A stretch of 64,000 nucleotides of DNA from Candidatus Zixiibacteriota bacterium (GTDB lineage Bacteria; Desulfobacterota; Binatia; UBA9968): assembly GCA_035574315.1 (NCBI GenBank), contig DATLYW010000040.1, positions 1 through 64,000 on the forward strand. Direction: 5' to 3'. A model generated the notes under the pieces. It did no database searches. It had not been told where the DNA came from and saw nothing but the letters and a program-made list of their open reading frames with translations. Of this stretch, positions 24,742 to 33,706 are shown piece by piece; within the stretch, counting starts at the first letter, position 1, and each line of letters begins with the position of its first letter. The position numbers and the translations under genes were made by a program.

Positions 24742-25064
24742 TGGTCCATTTCGTCATCCAGTGGGATCTGCCGGACCAGAAGGCGAACCTGACGATCTAC
24801 GCCAACAAGGCGAGAAACGACTGGCTGCCGACGACGCTCTCGCACAAAGGGGTGATCGAGATCCGCAACTACCGGAATCCGCTGGAGGTGACGCCGCAGG
24901 TGGCCGTCACGATCGACTTCGACACGCTCGATCACTGGCGGGAGTTCATCGACTCCCAGGACTACATCCGCATCATGCGCGAGCTGCGCATCCTGGGCTG
25001 CCACAACTTCACGGCCAACGTCTGGGCTCCCTCGAGATATTTTCCCGAATCGATGAAGCCCTGA
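24741..25064 (+). CDS. Small ferredoxin-like-fold protein of unknown function
   Basis: The 107-residue protein starts at an ATG whose first base is the last base of the SDR stop (TAATG), a sign of translational coupling. Alternating strands and helices (VHFVIQWDLP, QVAVTIDFDTLDHWREFIDSQDYIRIMRELRI) suggest a dimeric alpha-beta barrel fold, like small monooxygenases or muconolactone isomerase-like proteins. I do not recognise a specific family. The coupling suggests it serves the same reaction as the SDR. Confidence 0.65.
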   Translation: MVHFVIQWDLPDQKANLTIYANKARNDWLPTTLSHKGVIEIRNYRNPLEVTPQVAVTIDFDTLDHWREFIDSQDYIRIMRELRILGCHNFTANVWAPSRYFPESMKP

Positions 25065-25112
25065 GCGGAGACGTTCGCCCGCGCCCGGACGCTCAAGCCG
25101 GCGTGCGGCGGT

Positions 25113-26342
25113 TCAGTTCCCCGAGCCTGCGTAGTCCCAGATCCGTTTCAGGCGGAGAACGTAGATGCCCTGGTTTTTCTCGCTGATGTAGATGCAGCCG
25201 CGGCGGTCGACGAGCACGTCCTCGACCTGCGCCACGAGCCGGCTCGGCTTGGTGCCGATTCGCGTCTTCGGATCCGGCGGGATGAAGAAGCCGATCTCCT
25301 TCGGGGTGCGCGGGTCGCGAATGTCGTAGACGCGAAGACCGGCGTTGAAATAGGTGAGATAGGCGACGTCGTCGCGATCCTCGAGGCAGGGCTGGTGGTT
25401 CGGATGGTGGTGGTTGTGGGGTCCGAAGCGGCCGCCTTTCTCGAAGAAATTTTTCAGGCCGGAATCGGCCGGCGGCTGCGGCTGGGGGAAAAGCGACAGC
25501 AGCCTCGGCTTTTCCTCGTCGCTGAGATCGACGATGCCGGCTAGGTTGAGGTTCTCCTCGCCGTTTTCGGCGATTGCTTCGTCGTTGATCAACGCGAGCT
25601 TGCGCCGCCGCAGAGGCAGATAGGTGTGGATTCCCTGGCGGCTGCAAAGCCCGCGGAAAGCGAGCCGGCTCACCAGATGCGGTCTGCCGGGATCGGCGAT
25701 GTCGAGAACGACGCCGCCCGCGTCACCGTAAGGGAGATAGGCACGCGAACCTTCGACATAGGCCGGACCGTGGAGCGATATCTTCGCGCCGCCCGCGCGT
25801 GCCGGCTCCCTCTGCTCCGCCAGGGCAAAAGTGGAGACAAGCCGGGGCTTGGCGGGATCGGCGATATCGACGATCTGGTAGATCTTGCCGTCGTAACCCG
25901 GAGCTCCGGCCGCCAAGTGCATGAGCGGGCCGCCGTCGTAGAAGTTCCGGTGCGTACCGGTCCCGCCCGTCCGGTAGTGGCCCAGGCGCCGCGGGCGGGC
26001 GGGCTCGCTCAGGTCCCAGATGAAGACCCCTTCGGCGTGCTCGCGCGAATCGCTTCCTCCCCAGCCGGGCGCGATCCTTTCCAGCGCCGTGACCATCCGC
26101 CCGTCGGCGACCTGGACCTGGATGGTCCACGTGTTCGGCGGGCCAGGTACGAAGTTCAGCCACTGCGGCGCCGTCGGGTCAGTGACGTCGAGGACCGTCC
26201 AGCCGGAGTGCCAGAGGTGTCCCGTGTAGAGATACCAGCGTCCGCCCGCCTCCATCATGGCGAGCTTGAAAGCCGGCCGGCCCTGAAGGTCGTGGTAGCC
26301 CAAGACCTCGACGTTGTGGGCGGAAAAGCCGGAAGGAATCAC
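25113..26342 (-). CDS. LVIVD-repeat beta-propeller protein
   Basis: The 409-residue protein contains about six repeats of the form V-x-D-I-x-DP-x-x-P-x-L, such as VLDVTDPTAPQWL, IVDIADPAKPRLV, VLDIADPGRPHLV and VYDIRDPRTPKEI. These are typical of LVIVD repeats that fold as a propeller. A His-rich segment (RFGPHNHHHPNHQP) could bind metal. No signal peptide is seen with this GTG start. LVIVD proteins are mostly of unknown function, often surface or adhesion related. It is leftward and 21 bases from endonuclease III on the same strand. Confidence 0.75.
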   Translation of the reverse strand: MIPSGFSAHNVEVLGYHDLQGRPAFKLAMMEAGGRWYLYTGHLWHSGWTVLDVTDPTAPQWLNFVPGPPNTWTIQVQVADGRMVTALERIAPGWGGSDSREHAEGVFIWDLSEPARPRRLGHYRTGGTGTHRNFYDGGPLMHLAAGAPGYDGKIYQIVDIADPAKPRLVSTFALAEQREPARAGGAKISLHGPAYVEGSRAYLPYGDAGGVVLDIADPGRPHLVSRLAFRGLCSRQGIHTYLPLRRRKLALINDEAIAENGEENLNLAGIVDLSDEEKPRLLSLFPQPQPPADSGLKNFFEKGGRFGPHNHHHPNHQPCLEDRDDVAYLTYFNAGLRVYDIRDPRTPKEIGFFIPPDPKTRIGTKPSRLVAQVEDVLVDRRGCIYISEKNQGIYVLRLKRIWDYAGSGN

Positions 26343-26363
26343 GCCGACCTCGCTTCTGCCGGC

Positions 26364-27020
26364 CTAGCGGCTGGCGGTCACCCCGACCCTAGCGCAGTAC
26401 TTGCGGATCGGGCAAGAGCTGCACATGGGCGAGATCGGCCGGCAGAGATGCTGCCCGAACGAGACCAGGAGATCGTTGAACTCGATCCAGTACCGCTTGG
26501 GCAGCCGCGCGCGCAGCGCGAACTCGGTCTCGTGCGGTGTCCGGGTGCGCACGTAACCCCAGCGATTCGTGATGCGGTGCACGTGAGTGTCGACGCAGAT
26601 GCCGGGCTTGTGATAGCCGAGGGTCACCACGAGATTGGCGGTTTTCCGGCCCACCCCCTTGAGCTTGAGCAGCTCGTCGATCTCGTCCGGGACCCTGCCG
26701 CCGTAGTCCCGCACGAGCGTGCGGCAAATCTCGCGGATCGTTTTCGCCTTCGTGCGATAGAAGCCGACCGGAAAGATCGCCTTCTCGATCGCCTTAGGGC
26801 TGAGCTTCATCATCGCCTCGGGCGAGTCGGCGAGCGCGAAGAGGCGGCGGGAGGCCTGCGCCGTCGTCGAATCCTGCGTGCGCAGGCTCAAGATGCACGA
26901 GATCAGGACCCGGAACGGGCTCCGATACGTTTCGGCCATCAAGGTGACGATCGGCGTGTTCCACTGCCGCACGGCGCGCCGCAGGATGCGAATGACGTCG
27001 TGGATGTCCCGGTCGGTCAC
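26364..27020 (-). CDS. nth: Endonuclease III
   Basis: The 218-residue protein is a base-excision glycosylase/AP lyase for oxidised pyrimidines. The helix-hairpin-helix with catalytic Lys is in LLKLKGVGRKTANLVV, and the catalytic Asp in CVDTHVHRI. The C-terminal 4Fe-4S motif is intact as C-x6-C-x2-C-x5-C (HLCRPISPMCSSCPIRKYC). Length is normal. The start is GTG at 27020, just 82 bases from the divergent Nudix gene. The LVIVD gene follows on the same strand. Confidence 0.92.
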   Translation of the reverse strand: MTDRDIHDVIRILRRAVRQWNTPIVTLMAETYRSPFRVLISCILSLRTQDSTTAQASRRLFALADSPEAMMKLSPKAIEKAIFPVGFYRTKAKTIREICRTLVRDYGGRVPDEIDELLKLKGVGRKTANLVVTLGYHKPGICVDTHVHRITNRWGYVRTRTPHETEFALRARLPKRYWIEFNDLLVSFGQHLCRPISPMCSSCPIRKYCARVGVTASR

Positions 27021-27102
27021 GGCGCTGGTTTTCCGCCCTCGGTTCGGCTAAATTGGCATCGCTATTTATCACAGTTCCTCGGCGCGTGAAATCGGTCCGG
27101 TC

Positions 27103-27672
27103 ATGAGCGCGGATGAGATCGCGGCGGCGCTTCGAAGGCGGGTCCCCAGGAACCTCTCCGGCGGAACCCGGCCCGCTGCCGTGCTCGTGCCGCTTGAGGA
27201 GCGCGCGGACGGCGAGCATCTGGTCCTGACGAAGCGAGCCGAATGGCTCAATCACCACCGCGGCCAGATCGCGTTTCCCGGCGGGACGATCGATCGCGGC
27301 GATGACGGCCCGCTCGAGGCCGCGCTGCGCGAGACCTACGAAGAGATCGGGGTCCGCCCCGATCATGTAAGGATTCTCGGCCGGCTCGATCAGGTGACCG
27401 CCGGCTACGACTTCGTCGTGACGCCGTTCGTCGGCCTCATTCCCTCCGCTTACCGGTTTCGCGTCAATCCGGCGGAAACCGAGGAAGTGTTCACGGTTCC
27501 GATCGCGGCTTTGATGGAGCCCGGGCGGCTCGCCGTCGCGGAGCGCCTGTCCTCGGGGGGCGAGCCGGTCTACCATTTCTACTACGAGGGCCGCGACATC
27601 TGGGGCGCGACCGCGCGCATCATCGTGCAGCTCTTGAAGGTTGCCTACGACTACGATGTGGTCCACCCTTGA
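27103..27672 (+). CDS. Nudix hydrolase, CoA pyrophosphatase-like
   Basis: The 189-residue protein has the upstream motif LTKRAEWLNHHRGQIAFPGG that marks the CoA-pyrophosphatase (NudL/YeaB) branch. The Nudix box follows, with LRETYEEIGV. It should hydrolyse CoA or related dinucleotides to 4'-phosphopantetheine and ADP. The 3' end overlaps the start of the cupin gene by 17 bases. Start ATG at 27103, with weak upstream signals. Confidence 0.85.
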   Translation: MSADEIAAALRRRVPRNLSGGTRPAAVLVPLEERADGEHLVLTKRAEWLNHHRGQIAFPGGTIDRGDDGPLEAALRETYEEIGVRPDHVRILGRLDQVTAGYDFVVTPFVGLIPSAYRFRVNPAETEEVFTVPIAALMEPGRLAVAERLSSGGEPVYHFYYEGRDIWGATARIIVQLLKVAYDYDVVHP

Positions 27673-28114
27673 CCGAGCCGCGATCTTCGCGCTGGCGCTT
27701 CTCGCGACCGGAAGCTGCTCGCGAGCGCCGCGTCTCCATCTTCAGTACGGTAGCGAGCTGAAACAGACCGAGCTCGCGCGCTTCCTGGAGGAAAATCCCC
27801 TCGGCGCCGGCGAAAACATCAAGGTCACGACCCTCGGCCGCGGGCGGGAGGTGAGCCACCACATCGTCCAGGTGAGAGAGCGCGAGGAACCGCATGTTCA
27901 CGAGCGCCACGACGGCACCGTCGTGGTGCTGAGAGGCGGCGGCTATCTCATGCTCGACGGCAGGCGGATCGATATCGCCACCGGCGACGCGGTTTACATT
28001 CCGCGCGGCGCGCCCCACTACTTCGTCAATACCGGGAGCGATCCGGCGATCGCTTTCGTGATCTTTTCTCCGCCCTTCGACGGCAAGGACTACGTTGCGG
28101 TCCGGGACCGCTAG
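27656..28114 (+). CDS. Cupin-domain lipoprotein
   Basis: I start this at ATG 27656, inside the Nudix gene, because it gives a clean export signal (WSTLDRAAIFALALLATGSC) with a possible lipidation Cys. The 152-residue product has both cupin motifs. EPHVHERHDGTVVVLRGG supplies the first set of His ligands, and GDAVYIPRGAPHYFVN supplies the second with its His. It is a single-domain cupin expected at the envelope and probably metal-binding. No function can be assigned. It converges with the binding-protein gene 12 bases away. Confidence 0.75.
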   Translation: MWSTLDRAAIFALALLATGSCSRAPRLHLQYGSELKQTELARFLEENPLGAGENIKVTTLGRGREVSHHIVQVREREEPHVHERHDGTVVVLRGGGYLMLDGRRIDIATGDAVYIPRGAPHYFVNTGSDPAIAFVIFSPPFDGKDYVAVRDR

Positions 28115-28126
28115 CCCCCCTCCGGA

Positions 28127-29107
28127 CTAGCGGCGGGCGGCGCGGAGGAACGAGAGGTCGAGAAGCCGATCGGCGTCTCCTTCGCCGAGGGGAGGGCCGC
28201 CGAGCTCGCTTGCCAGCGCCAGCGCGTCGCGGATCTTTTTCCGGCTCACCTCGCCGTCGCCAAGCATCACGGCGGCGGCGTCGCGGTAGACGCGCTCGGC
28301 GACCGCACGTTCGAGGCCGAAAGCGTCGGCAAGATAGGCCGTCGCAGCTTCCGGGTCGCTCAGGTATCGACGCACCGACTTCAAGGTGGCACGCACGACA
28401 CGCCCGACCTCGTCGGGGCGGGAGCGGATCTTCGCTTCGCTGGTGACCAGGCCGTTGATCGTGGGGGCGTCGGGTACTTCGTTGCCGAGGTGCGCCAGCG
28501 GGTGGAAGCCGGCCCGCTCGGCGAGCACGGAATGGGGCGGAGCCATGACGGCTGCATCGAGCGCTCCCGCGCTCAAGCCCTGCAACCCGAGCGGTGAGAT
28601 CTGGCCGGAGACGTAGGTCACGTCCTTGTCCGGCTCCAGGCCGTGCTTTCTGAGGTACCGCCTGAGCACGAGGTAGGGCGTGTCTCCCGGAAAGCTCACG
28701 CCGATGCGCTTGCGTCGCAGCATGACGGGCGCGCGAATCTCCGGGCGGACGAGCAACCAGAAGGCCGCTCGATCGTCGAGCGCGAGGACGAGCTTTACGG
28801 GAAACCCGCGCGTGGCGCCGCGCAGCGCCGCGCCGCCGTGGGCGATGTAATCGACCTTTCCCGAGTGAAGGGCGGTCATCGCCAGGTCGGTGCGCAGCAC
28901 CTGGATTTCGAGCCGCAACCCTTCCGCGGCGTAAAACCCGTGCTTTTCACCGAAATAAAGGGGCGCGTACTGGATCGCAAAGACCGGCACGGCCAGGCGG
29001 ACGGGGGCGGGCGCCCCCGCCTCCCCCGGGTCGGCGGCGAGGCACGCAAGAAAGAGCAAGAGGACGCCGCGCCGGAAGCTCTCTGGCAGAGCGGAAGGGA
29101 GGCTCAC
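28127..29107 (-). CDS. NMT1/THI5-type ABC substrate-binding protein in the DUF1302-MMPL operon
   Basis: The 326-residue protein is read from GTG 29107, whose bases overlap the MMPL gene's TGA (GTGA), so it is translationally coupled. It has a signal-like N-terminus (RRGVLLLFLACLAADPGEA). The NMT1/SsuA-like fold follows, with FAIQYAPLYFGEKHGFYAAEGLRLEIQ, ALHSGKVDYIAHGG, RRKRIGVSFPGDTPYLVLRRYLRKHGLEPDKDV and DAAVMAPPHSVLAERAGF. Such proteins usually feed NitT/TauT ABC importers, but no permease or ATPase is present. Here it is the last gene of an envelope transport operon. Confidence 0.8.
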   Translation of the reverse strand: MSLPSALPESFRRGVLLLFLACLAADPGEAGAPAPVRLAVPVFAIQYAPLYFGEKHGFYAAEGLRLEIQVLRTDLAMTALHSGKVDYIAHGGAALRGATRGFPVKLVLALDDRAAFWLLVRPEIRAPVMLRRKRIGVSFPGDTPYLVLRRYLRKHGLEPDKDVTYVSGQISPLGLQGLSAGALDAAVMAPPHSVLAERAGFHPLAHLGNEVPDAPTINGLVTSEAKIRSRPDEVGRVVRATLKSVRRYLSDPEAATAYLADAFGLERAVAERVYRDAAAVMLGDGEVSRKKIRDALALASELGGPPLGEGDADRLLDLSFLRAARR

Positions 29108-31422
29108 GACGGCTCTCCGGTCACGAACCGCGGTCGCAGCAGGCCGATCAGAGCCGGCAGGAGCAGCAGACCGCCGAGCATGTTCATCGTCAGGATGATC
29201 AACAGCTGGTAGCCCATTTCGGCCTGGAAGCGAAGGGGCGAGAAAGCCCAGAAAGCGATTCCCGCCGAGATCAGGACCGCGGTGTAGAGTACCGCCTTGC
29301 CCGCGGTGGCAGTGGCCTCCACGACGGCGGCGCGCAGGTCGCGGCTGCCCTGGCGCCGGTATTCCTCGAGCACCCGCGAGACGACGTAGATGCCGTAGTC
29401 CTCGCCGAAGCCGATGCCGAGCGTCACGACCGGCAGAGTGTTCACGTTGAGCCCGAGGCCCCAATAGGCCATGAGCGCCATTCCGAAGGTGTTCGAGAGA
29501 AGAACGACCCCGACGAACAGCAACGCCGCGACGAGCGAGCGAAAACCGGCCGCGCAAAAGACCAGCTGGGCCGCGAGCATCAGCCCGAGCGTCCACTTGT
29601 CCGAGCGGGCGATGACCTCGTTGGCGGCGGCGAGCACGCCCACCAGGCCGCCGGCGAGCCGGAACTCGGCGCCGGCGACCGGGTGGCGCGCGATGAAGTC
29701 GCGGGCCCGCTCGATCGTGTCGCGGATCGTGTCGCCCTTGTGGTCGCGCAGGAAGAGCGTGATGTTGGCGTGCTGGAAATTGTAGTTCACCCAGCGGTCG
29801 AAGTCGCCGGGCTCGCTGCCGTGCTCGGCGATCATGAGGATGCCCCCGACTTCTTCCTCGGTGCGCGGCAACAGTCCCCAGCGCGGGTCGTTGTTGTGCA
29901 GCACGGTATTGATCTGCCGGGTGAGCCCCACCAGAGAATCGGTGCCGCCGACGTGAGGGGAGCGTTCCATGGTCCGCTGGAACGCTTCCATAGCGCGCAA
30001 GACCTCCGGCAGCTTGGCGGCGCGCTCCTGCTTGCCCTCGACGATCACGTAGAGGTGGTCGGTGCCTTCGAACTTCTCGTTGATCCGCGCGACGCTCACG
30101 TTGTAGGGCGAATCGGGCCAGAGGAGCGGAGAGCCGGGCCGGGAGTCGCCGACGGTGAGATGGCGGTACCAGTACGCGCTCCAGAGCGCGACAGCGGCGA
30201 AGATGGCGATCACGATCAGCTGCCCGGCGGGCGCGGTGCACGCGCGCGCGGCCGCACGCAACGGCGCGTCGAGCCAGTGCCCTTCGCCTCCCTTCGGCAG
30301 CCGCCGGGGAACCGGGAAATAGCAGCACAGGACCGGGTCGAGGACGACCACCGTGAAGAGGTTGCTCAGCACCCAGAAGCTCCCGCCGATCGCGAGCTTC
30401 GTCAGGATCGGCATCGGCGCCAGGAGCAGGACCGTCAGCCCGATGGCGTCGGTGAGGATCGACACGCTTCCCGGCATCATCAGCGCCGCAGCGCATTCGG
30501 CGGCCGCTTTCTCCTTGTCGTGCCAGCGCTCCAGCTCCTCGAAGAAACGCTCGCGAAACTGGATCGAGTGGCTGATCGTGCGCGCGGCGATCAGGAACGG
30601 CACCACCAGCACGAGCGGCTCGAAGTTGAAGCCGAGGAGCGCGTTGAACCCCATGCCCCAGATGAACGTCACCAGCGCCGAAAGCAGGGGGATCAGAACG
30701 CCGTTGAGGTTGCGATAGTAAAAGGTGAGCAGGCCGAGGATGGCGAGGCAGGTGACCGCGATGATGCGGCCGATGTCGCGCAGGTGGTGATAGATCCAGC
30801 CGTAGAGGATCGGCTCGCCCGCGGCGTACACCTTCGTGTTCGCGTCCTCCACCGAGCGGATCGCCGCCTGGACGCGCGCGAACAGCCGGGCGTAGTCCAG
30901 CCGTTCCTCGTGGAATGCGGCGGTGATCAGGGCCGCCTTGCCGTCGCGGGAAACCAGGCGGCCGCTGATCGTCGGGTTCGCGAAGACCGCATCGCGCAGC
31001 CGGCCGATCTCCTCCGGCGTCCGCGGCACCTCCGGCCACATGACCGGCTGCACCTCGATCCCCCACGAGCTGGCGCGGACGTCTTTGACCTTCTGCCGCG
31101 CGATCGAGAAGATCTGGTAGTTGTTGACCCCCGGGGTGAGCTCCATCACTTCGGTGAGATGCTTGATCTTCTTCAGGGTTTGGGGATTGAAGATGTCGCC
31201 GTCCCGGACTTCCACCGAAAGGAGGATCAGGTTCGCGCCGCCGAAAACCTTCGCGAAACGGTTGTGGACCCGGATGAAGGGGTGGTCTTTCGGCAGGAGA
31301 TCGGAGAACGCCGTGTACATCTCGATCCGCAGCGCGGCGCGGCCGAAGAAAAGCGTTGCCGCCAAAAGGGCGAGCAGCACCCAGAGGCGCCGCCGCACGG
31401 TCCATTCGGCAATCTTTCTCAT
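29104..31422 (-). CDS. MMPL/RND-family transporter
   Basis: The 772-residue protein is read from ATG 31422, which overlaps the YCF48 gene's stop (ATGA). It has the RND/MMPL layout in two halves. Each half has one membrane segment, a periplasmic domain, then a cluster of five segments; sterol-sensing-like regions are ITDAIGLTVLLLAPMPILTK-type and GIGFGEDYGIYVVSRVLEEY. Family members move lipids, hopanoids or hydrophobic compounds. Its neighbours DUF1302 (outer membrane), DUF1329 and YCF48 make an outer-membrane-linked transporter likely. Confidence 0.88.
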   Translation of the reverse strand: MRKIAEWTVRRRLWVLLALLAATLFFGRAALRIEMYTAFSDLLPKDHPFIRVHNRFAKVFGGANLILLSVEVRDGDIFNPQTLKKIKHLTEVMELTPGVNNYQIFSIARQKVKDVRASSWGIEVQPVMWPEVPRTPEEIGRLRDAVFANPTISGRLVSRDGKAALITAAFHEERLDYARLFARVQAAIRSVEDANTKVYAAGEPILYGWIYHHLRDIGRIIAVTCLAILGLLTFYYRNLNGVLIPLLSALVTFIWGMGFNALLGFNFEPLVLVVPFLIAARTISHSIQFRERFFEELERWHDKEKAAAECAAALMMPGSVSILTDAIGLTVLLLAPMPILTKLAIGGSFWVLSNLFTVVVLDPVLCCYFPVPRRLPKGGEGHWLDAPLRAAARACTAPAGQLIVIAIFAAVALWSAYWYRHLTVGDSRPGSPLLWPDSPYNVSVARINEKFEGTDHLYVIVEGKQERAAKLPEVLRAMEAFQRTMERSPHVGGTDSLVGLTRQINTVLHNNDPRWGLLPRTEEEVGGILMIAEHGSEPGDFDRWVNYNFQHANITLFLRDHKGDTIRDTIERARDFIARHPVAGAEFRLAGGLVGVLAAANEVIARSDKWTLGLMLAAQLVFCAAGFRSLVAALLFVGVVLLSNTFGMALMAYWGLGLNVNTLPVVTLGIGFGEDYGIYVVSRVLEEYRRQGSRDLRAAVVEATATAGKAVLYTAVLISAGIAFWAFSPLRFQAEMGYQLLIILTMNMLGGLLLLPALIGLLRPRFVTGEPS

Positions 31423-32393
31423 CGTGAAGCCCTGCGGCCGGGGGCGGCGAGGGCCACGGGCTTCCAGGATCTGCCGCCGTCTTCGGTGCGAAGCAGGGTT
31501 CCGCGGTTCCCGACGATGAGCCCCAGGCCCCCCGTGCCGAAAGCGATGCCGTTGAGGCTCACGGGCGGCGCCTTGACCGGCGCCGGCCGCCAGCCGGAAC
31601 CCGCTCGCGGGCGAACCAGGACGGTGCCGCGCTCGCCTACCGCCCAATGGCCGGCGGGCGAGGAGGCGGCGGCGAAGAGATGGCGTCGAGGCCGCTTCGA
31701 GCCCTCGATCTCCCAGCGCGTGCTGCGGGTCTCCAGGATCGTGCCGTCGAGCCCGAAGGCGGTCCCCGCAGAGGAGTCGAGCAGGAGGCGGAACAGGTTG
31801 CGGCTCTCTCCGCTGGCGAACGTCACCTCGATCGGGCTTTTTTGCTTCGTCCAGCTTCGCCCGCCGTCGGTCGTCCTGTAAATGCGGCCGAATTCCCCCA
31901 CCAGCCAGCCCTCCCGCGGGTCGCGAAAGCGCACGTCGTTGATGATCACGTCGTCGCCGAGCGAGACCGGTTCCCAGCTATCGCCGCCGTCCGCGGTCCG
32001 AAGCACCACGCCCCGGCTCCCGGCCGCCCAGCCGAGACGAGGATCGAGGAAATGAAGAGCGAGCAGGTGCTCCTGGGTGCGGCCATCGAGCCGCTGCCAG
32101 CTTCGCCCGCCGTCGCGGGTGCGAAGCAGGGTCCCGTAGCTTCCGGAGATCCAGCCCGTGTCGGCATCGAGAAACACCACGCGGAAGAGCGCCTCGCGGG
32201 TATTGCTCTCCTGAACGCTCCAGCTGAGCCCCCGGTCGCGGGAATGGAGAATCGTCCCGTAATATCCGACGATCCAGCAGCGCGAGCCGTGGACGGCGAC
32301 GTCGTAAAAGTTCTCGTGGAACGCCACCTCGCGTTCGGCCGCCCGCGCGGCGGGCGGCCAGAGCAGGACAAGCAGCAAAAGAATCCGAAGCAC
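31419..32393 (-). CDS. YCF48/BNR-type beta-propeller protein, secreted
   Basis: The 324-residue protein has a signal peptide (LRILLLLVLLWPPAARA) and about seven repeats of the pattern G-x-x-G-T-L/I-L-x-T-x-DGG-x-SW (for example GSYGTLLRTRDGGRSWQR and GNRGTLLRTEDGGRSWKP). These are the YCF48/photosystem-II-stability-factor-like propeller. A TTG three codons upstream is an alternative start to this GTG. It lies between DUF1329 and the MMPL pump, with a 4-base overlap to the pump gene. In other bacteria the same gene order recurs, suggesting a periplasmic scaffold or adaptor. Confidence 0.85.
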   Translation of the reverse strand: MLRILLLLVLLWPPAARAAEREVAFHENFYDVAVHGSRCWIVGYYGTILHSRDRGLSWSVQESNTREALFRVVFLDADTGWISGSYGTLLRTRDGGRSWQRLDGRTQEHLLALHFLDPRLGWAAGSRGVVLRTADGGDSWEPVSLGDDVIINDVRFRDPREGWLVGEFGRIYRTTDGGRSWTKQKSPIEVTFASGESRNLFRLLLDSSAGTAFGLDGTILETRSTRWEIEGSKRPRRHLFAAASSPAGHWAVGERGTVLVRPRAGSGWRPAPVKAPPVSLNGIAFGTGGLGLIVGNRGTLLRTEDGGRSWKPVALAAPGRRASR

Positions 32394-32449
32394 TCGTGAC
32401 AAGGGGACTCGAAGCGAAACGCGGTCGTGCGGCGCCGGGAACGAGGCGG

Positions 32450-33694
32450 CTACTCTACGGTGCCGCCGCGCATGATGCGCTGCAGGGTCGCCAGGCTGAA
32501 CATGCTCGCGGGATAACCCTGGTTGTAAGCGCGCGTGGCGGTGACGATCGTGGAGCGCCCGTTCTGGACGTTGACGATCACCACGTCTCCCACCGACCAG
32601 ACTTCGCGCCCGTCGCGCAGCTTGACCGGGGTGAAAAAGCCGAACTGCTCCTTCCAGTACTCCCCGCGCTTGTCCCAGATGAGCGTCCAGTGCGTGTCGA
32701 AGGTGACCTTGTTCAGGTGAAGCACCTTCCGCGGGTAGCAGTAATTGGGGTCCTTGGGGGTGATTTCCAGCACATAGGTGTCGACCACCTCCCATTTTTC
32801 GTTCAGCGGCAGGTAGTCGCCGTCCTTGCGGGCGAACGGCAGGTGCTCCTGGCTGATGTTGGCGAGGATCTTCTTGTCGCCGAGATACTTGTAGTTGAAG
32901 TCGGTGATCTTGCCGTTGAAGCTGTTGATGTCGTCGAGATTGAACTCGCTCGGCGCCAGCGTCTGGCAGCGCTGCGTCGTGGTCGCCCGGCGGATCCGGC
33001 GGATGCTCGGAATGTAGATGTGGAGGTCGTCGGGGCGCTGCGGGTCCTTGTACCGGATCTCCAGGGTGGTGGTTCCGGAAGCGTCGCGCGGATAGCTGTC
33101 GACGCGCAGCTGGATGTAATCGATGTGCTCGTAGCCGGGGATCACCGGCTTGGGATCGAGCGTGTAGCGCGTGCTCGGAAAGAGAAAGTAGGAGACCAGG
33201 TCGGCGCGCCGCTCGGAGCCGTCTTTCTCGATGGCGACGCGGATGATCTTGCCGCCTTTGACGGCCCCGCCGGTCTTGTAGTCGTCCCCCAGCCAGCGGT
33301 AGAAAAAGTTCCACGCCAGCTTCTGTCCGACCTGGGGGTCGGACCGGTCGATCTTCGGAAACGGCTGGCCCGCCACGTAGTTCAAGAGCTCGCCGTTGGG
33401 CCCGAGACGCACCTTACCGGAGTATCTCTCGGTCGCCTCGACGTACTCCTTGAGCGGGCGGTAGGTCCTGGTCGGCTTGATCTGGATCGTGTAGCCCGCC
33501 TTGATCCGGTTCAGGAGGTTCTCTCCGATCATTCCCTGGACCTTCTGCCAGTTTTGCGGCCCGATCGTTTCGCCGGGCTTGAGATCCGCTTCGGCGGCGA
33601 GACCCGGTGCGCCGTATCCGAGAACCAGGCAGAGCACCGCGGCCCGGAGTCGTCTTCCATATCTTGAGCGTTTCGGCTGAGCCTTGACGTTCAT
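32450..33694 (-). CDS. DUF1329 periplasmic protein
   Basis: The 414-residue protein has a signal peptide (LRAAVLCLVLGYGAPGLAAEA) and the DUF1329 pattern. Landmarks are LKPGETIGPQNWQKVQGMIGE, YVAGQPFPKID, DPQVGQKLAWNF, IPSIRRIRRATTTQR and a C-terminal YNQGYPASMFSLATLQRIMRGG. The fold is reported as LolB-like, which would suit lipid handling in the periplasm. ATG 33694 has AGAGG upstream; a GTG directly before it is possible. It lies 9 bases after the DUF1302 stop. Confidence 0.88.
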   Translation of the reverse strand: MNVKAQPKRSRYGRRLRAAVLCLVLGYGAPGLAAEADLKPGETIGPQNWQKVQGMIGENLLNRIKAGYTIQIKPTRTYRPLKEYVEATERYSGKVRLGPNGELLNYVAGQPFPKIDRSDPQVGQKLAWNFFYRWLGDDYKTGGAVKGGKIIRVAIEKDGSERRADLVSYFLFPSTRYTLDPKPVIPGYEHIDYIQLRVDSYPRDASGTTTLEIRYKDPQRPDDLHIYIPSIRRIRRATTTQRCQTLAPSEFNLDDINSFNGKITDFNYKYLGDKKILANISQEHLPFARKDGDYLPLNEKWEVVDTYVLEITPKDPNYCYPRKVLHLNKVTFDTHWTLIWDKRGEYWKEQFGFFTPVKLRDGREVWSVGDVVIVNVQNGRSTIVTATRAYNQGYPASMFSLATLQRIMRGGTVE

Positions 33695-33706
33695 CACGAC
33701 CTCTCG

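Noticed and set aside
29108..31405. N-terminal extension of the binding-protein frame
   Set aside because: The frame stays open through the MMPL gene, but only the part after GTG 29107 resembles a protein family.
29683..31881. Rightward open frame of 732 codons
   Set aside because: Antisense to the MMPL and YCF48 genes; composition is Arg/Asp/Glu-heavy without a fold.
32394..33314. N-terminal extension of the YCF48 frame
   Set aside because: It overlaps the DUF1329 gene out of frame; the signal peptide at 32393 marks the true start.
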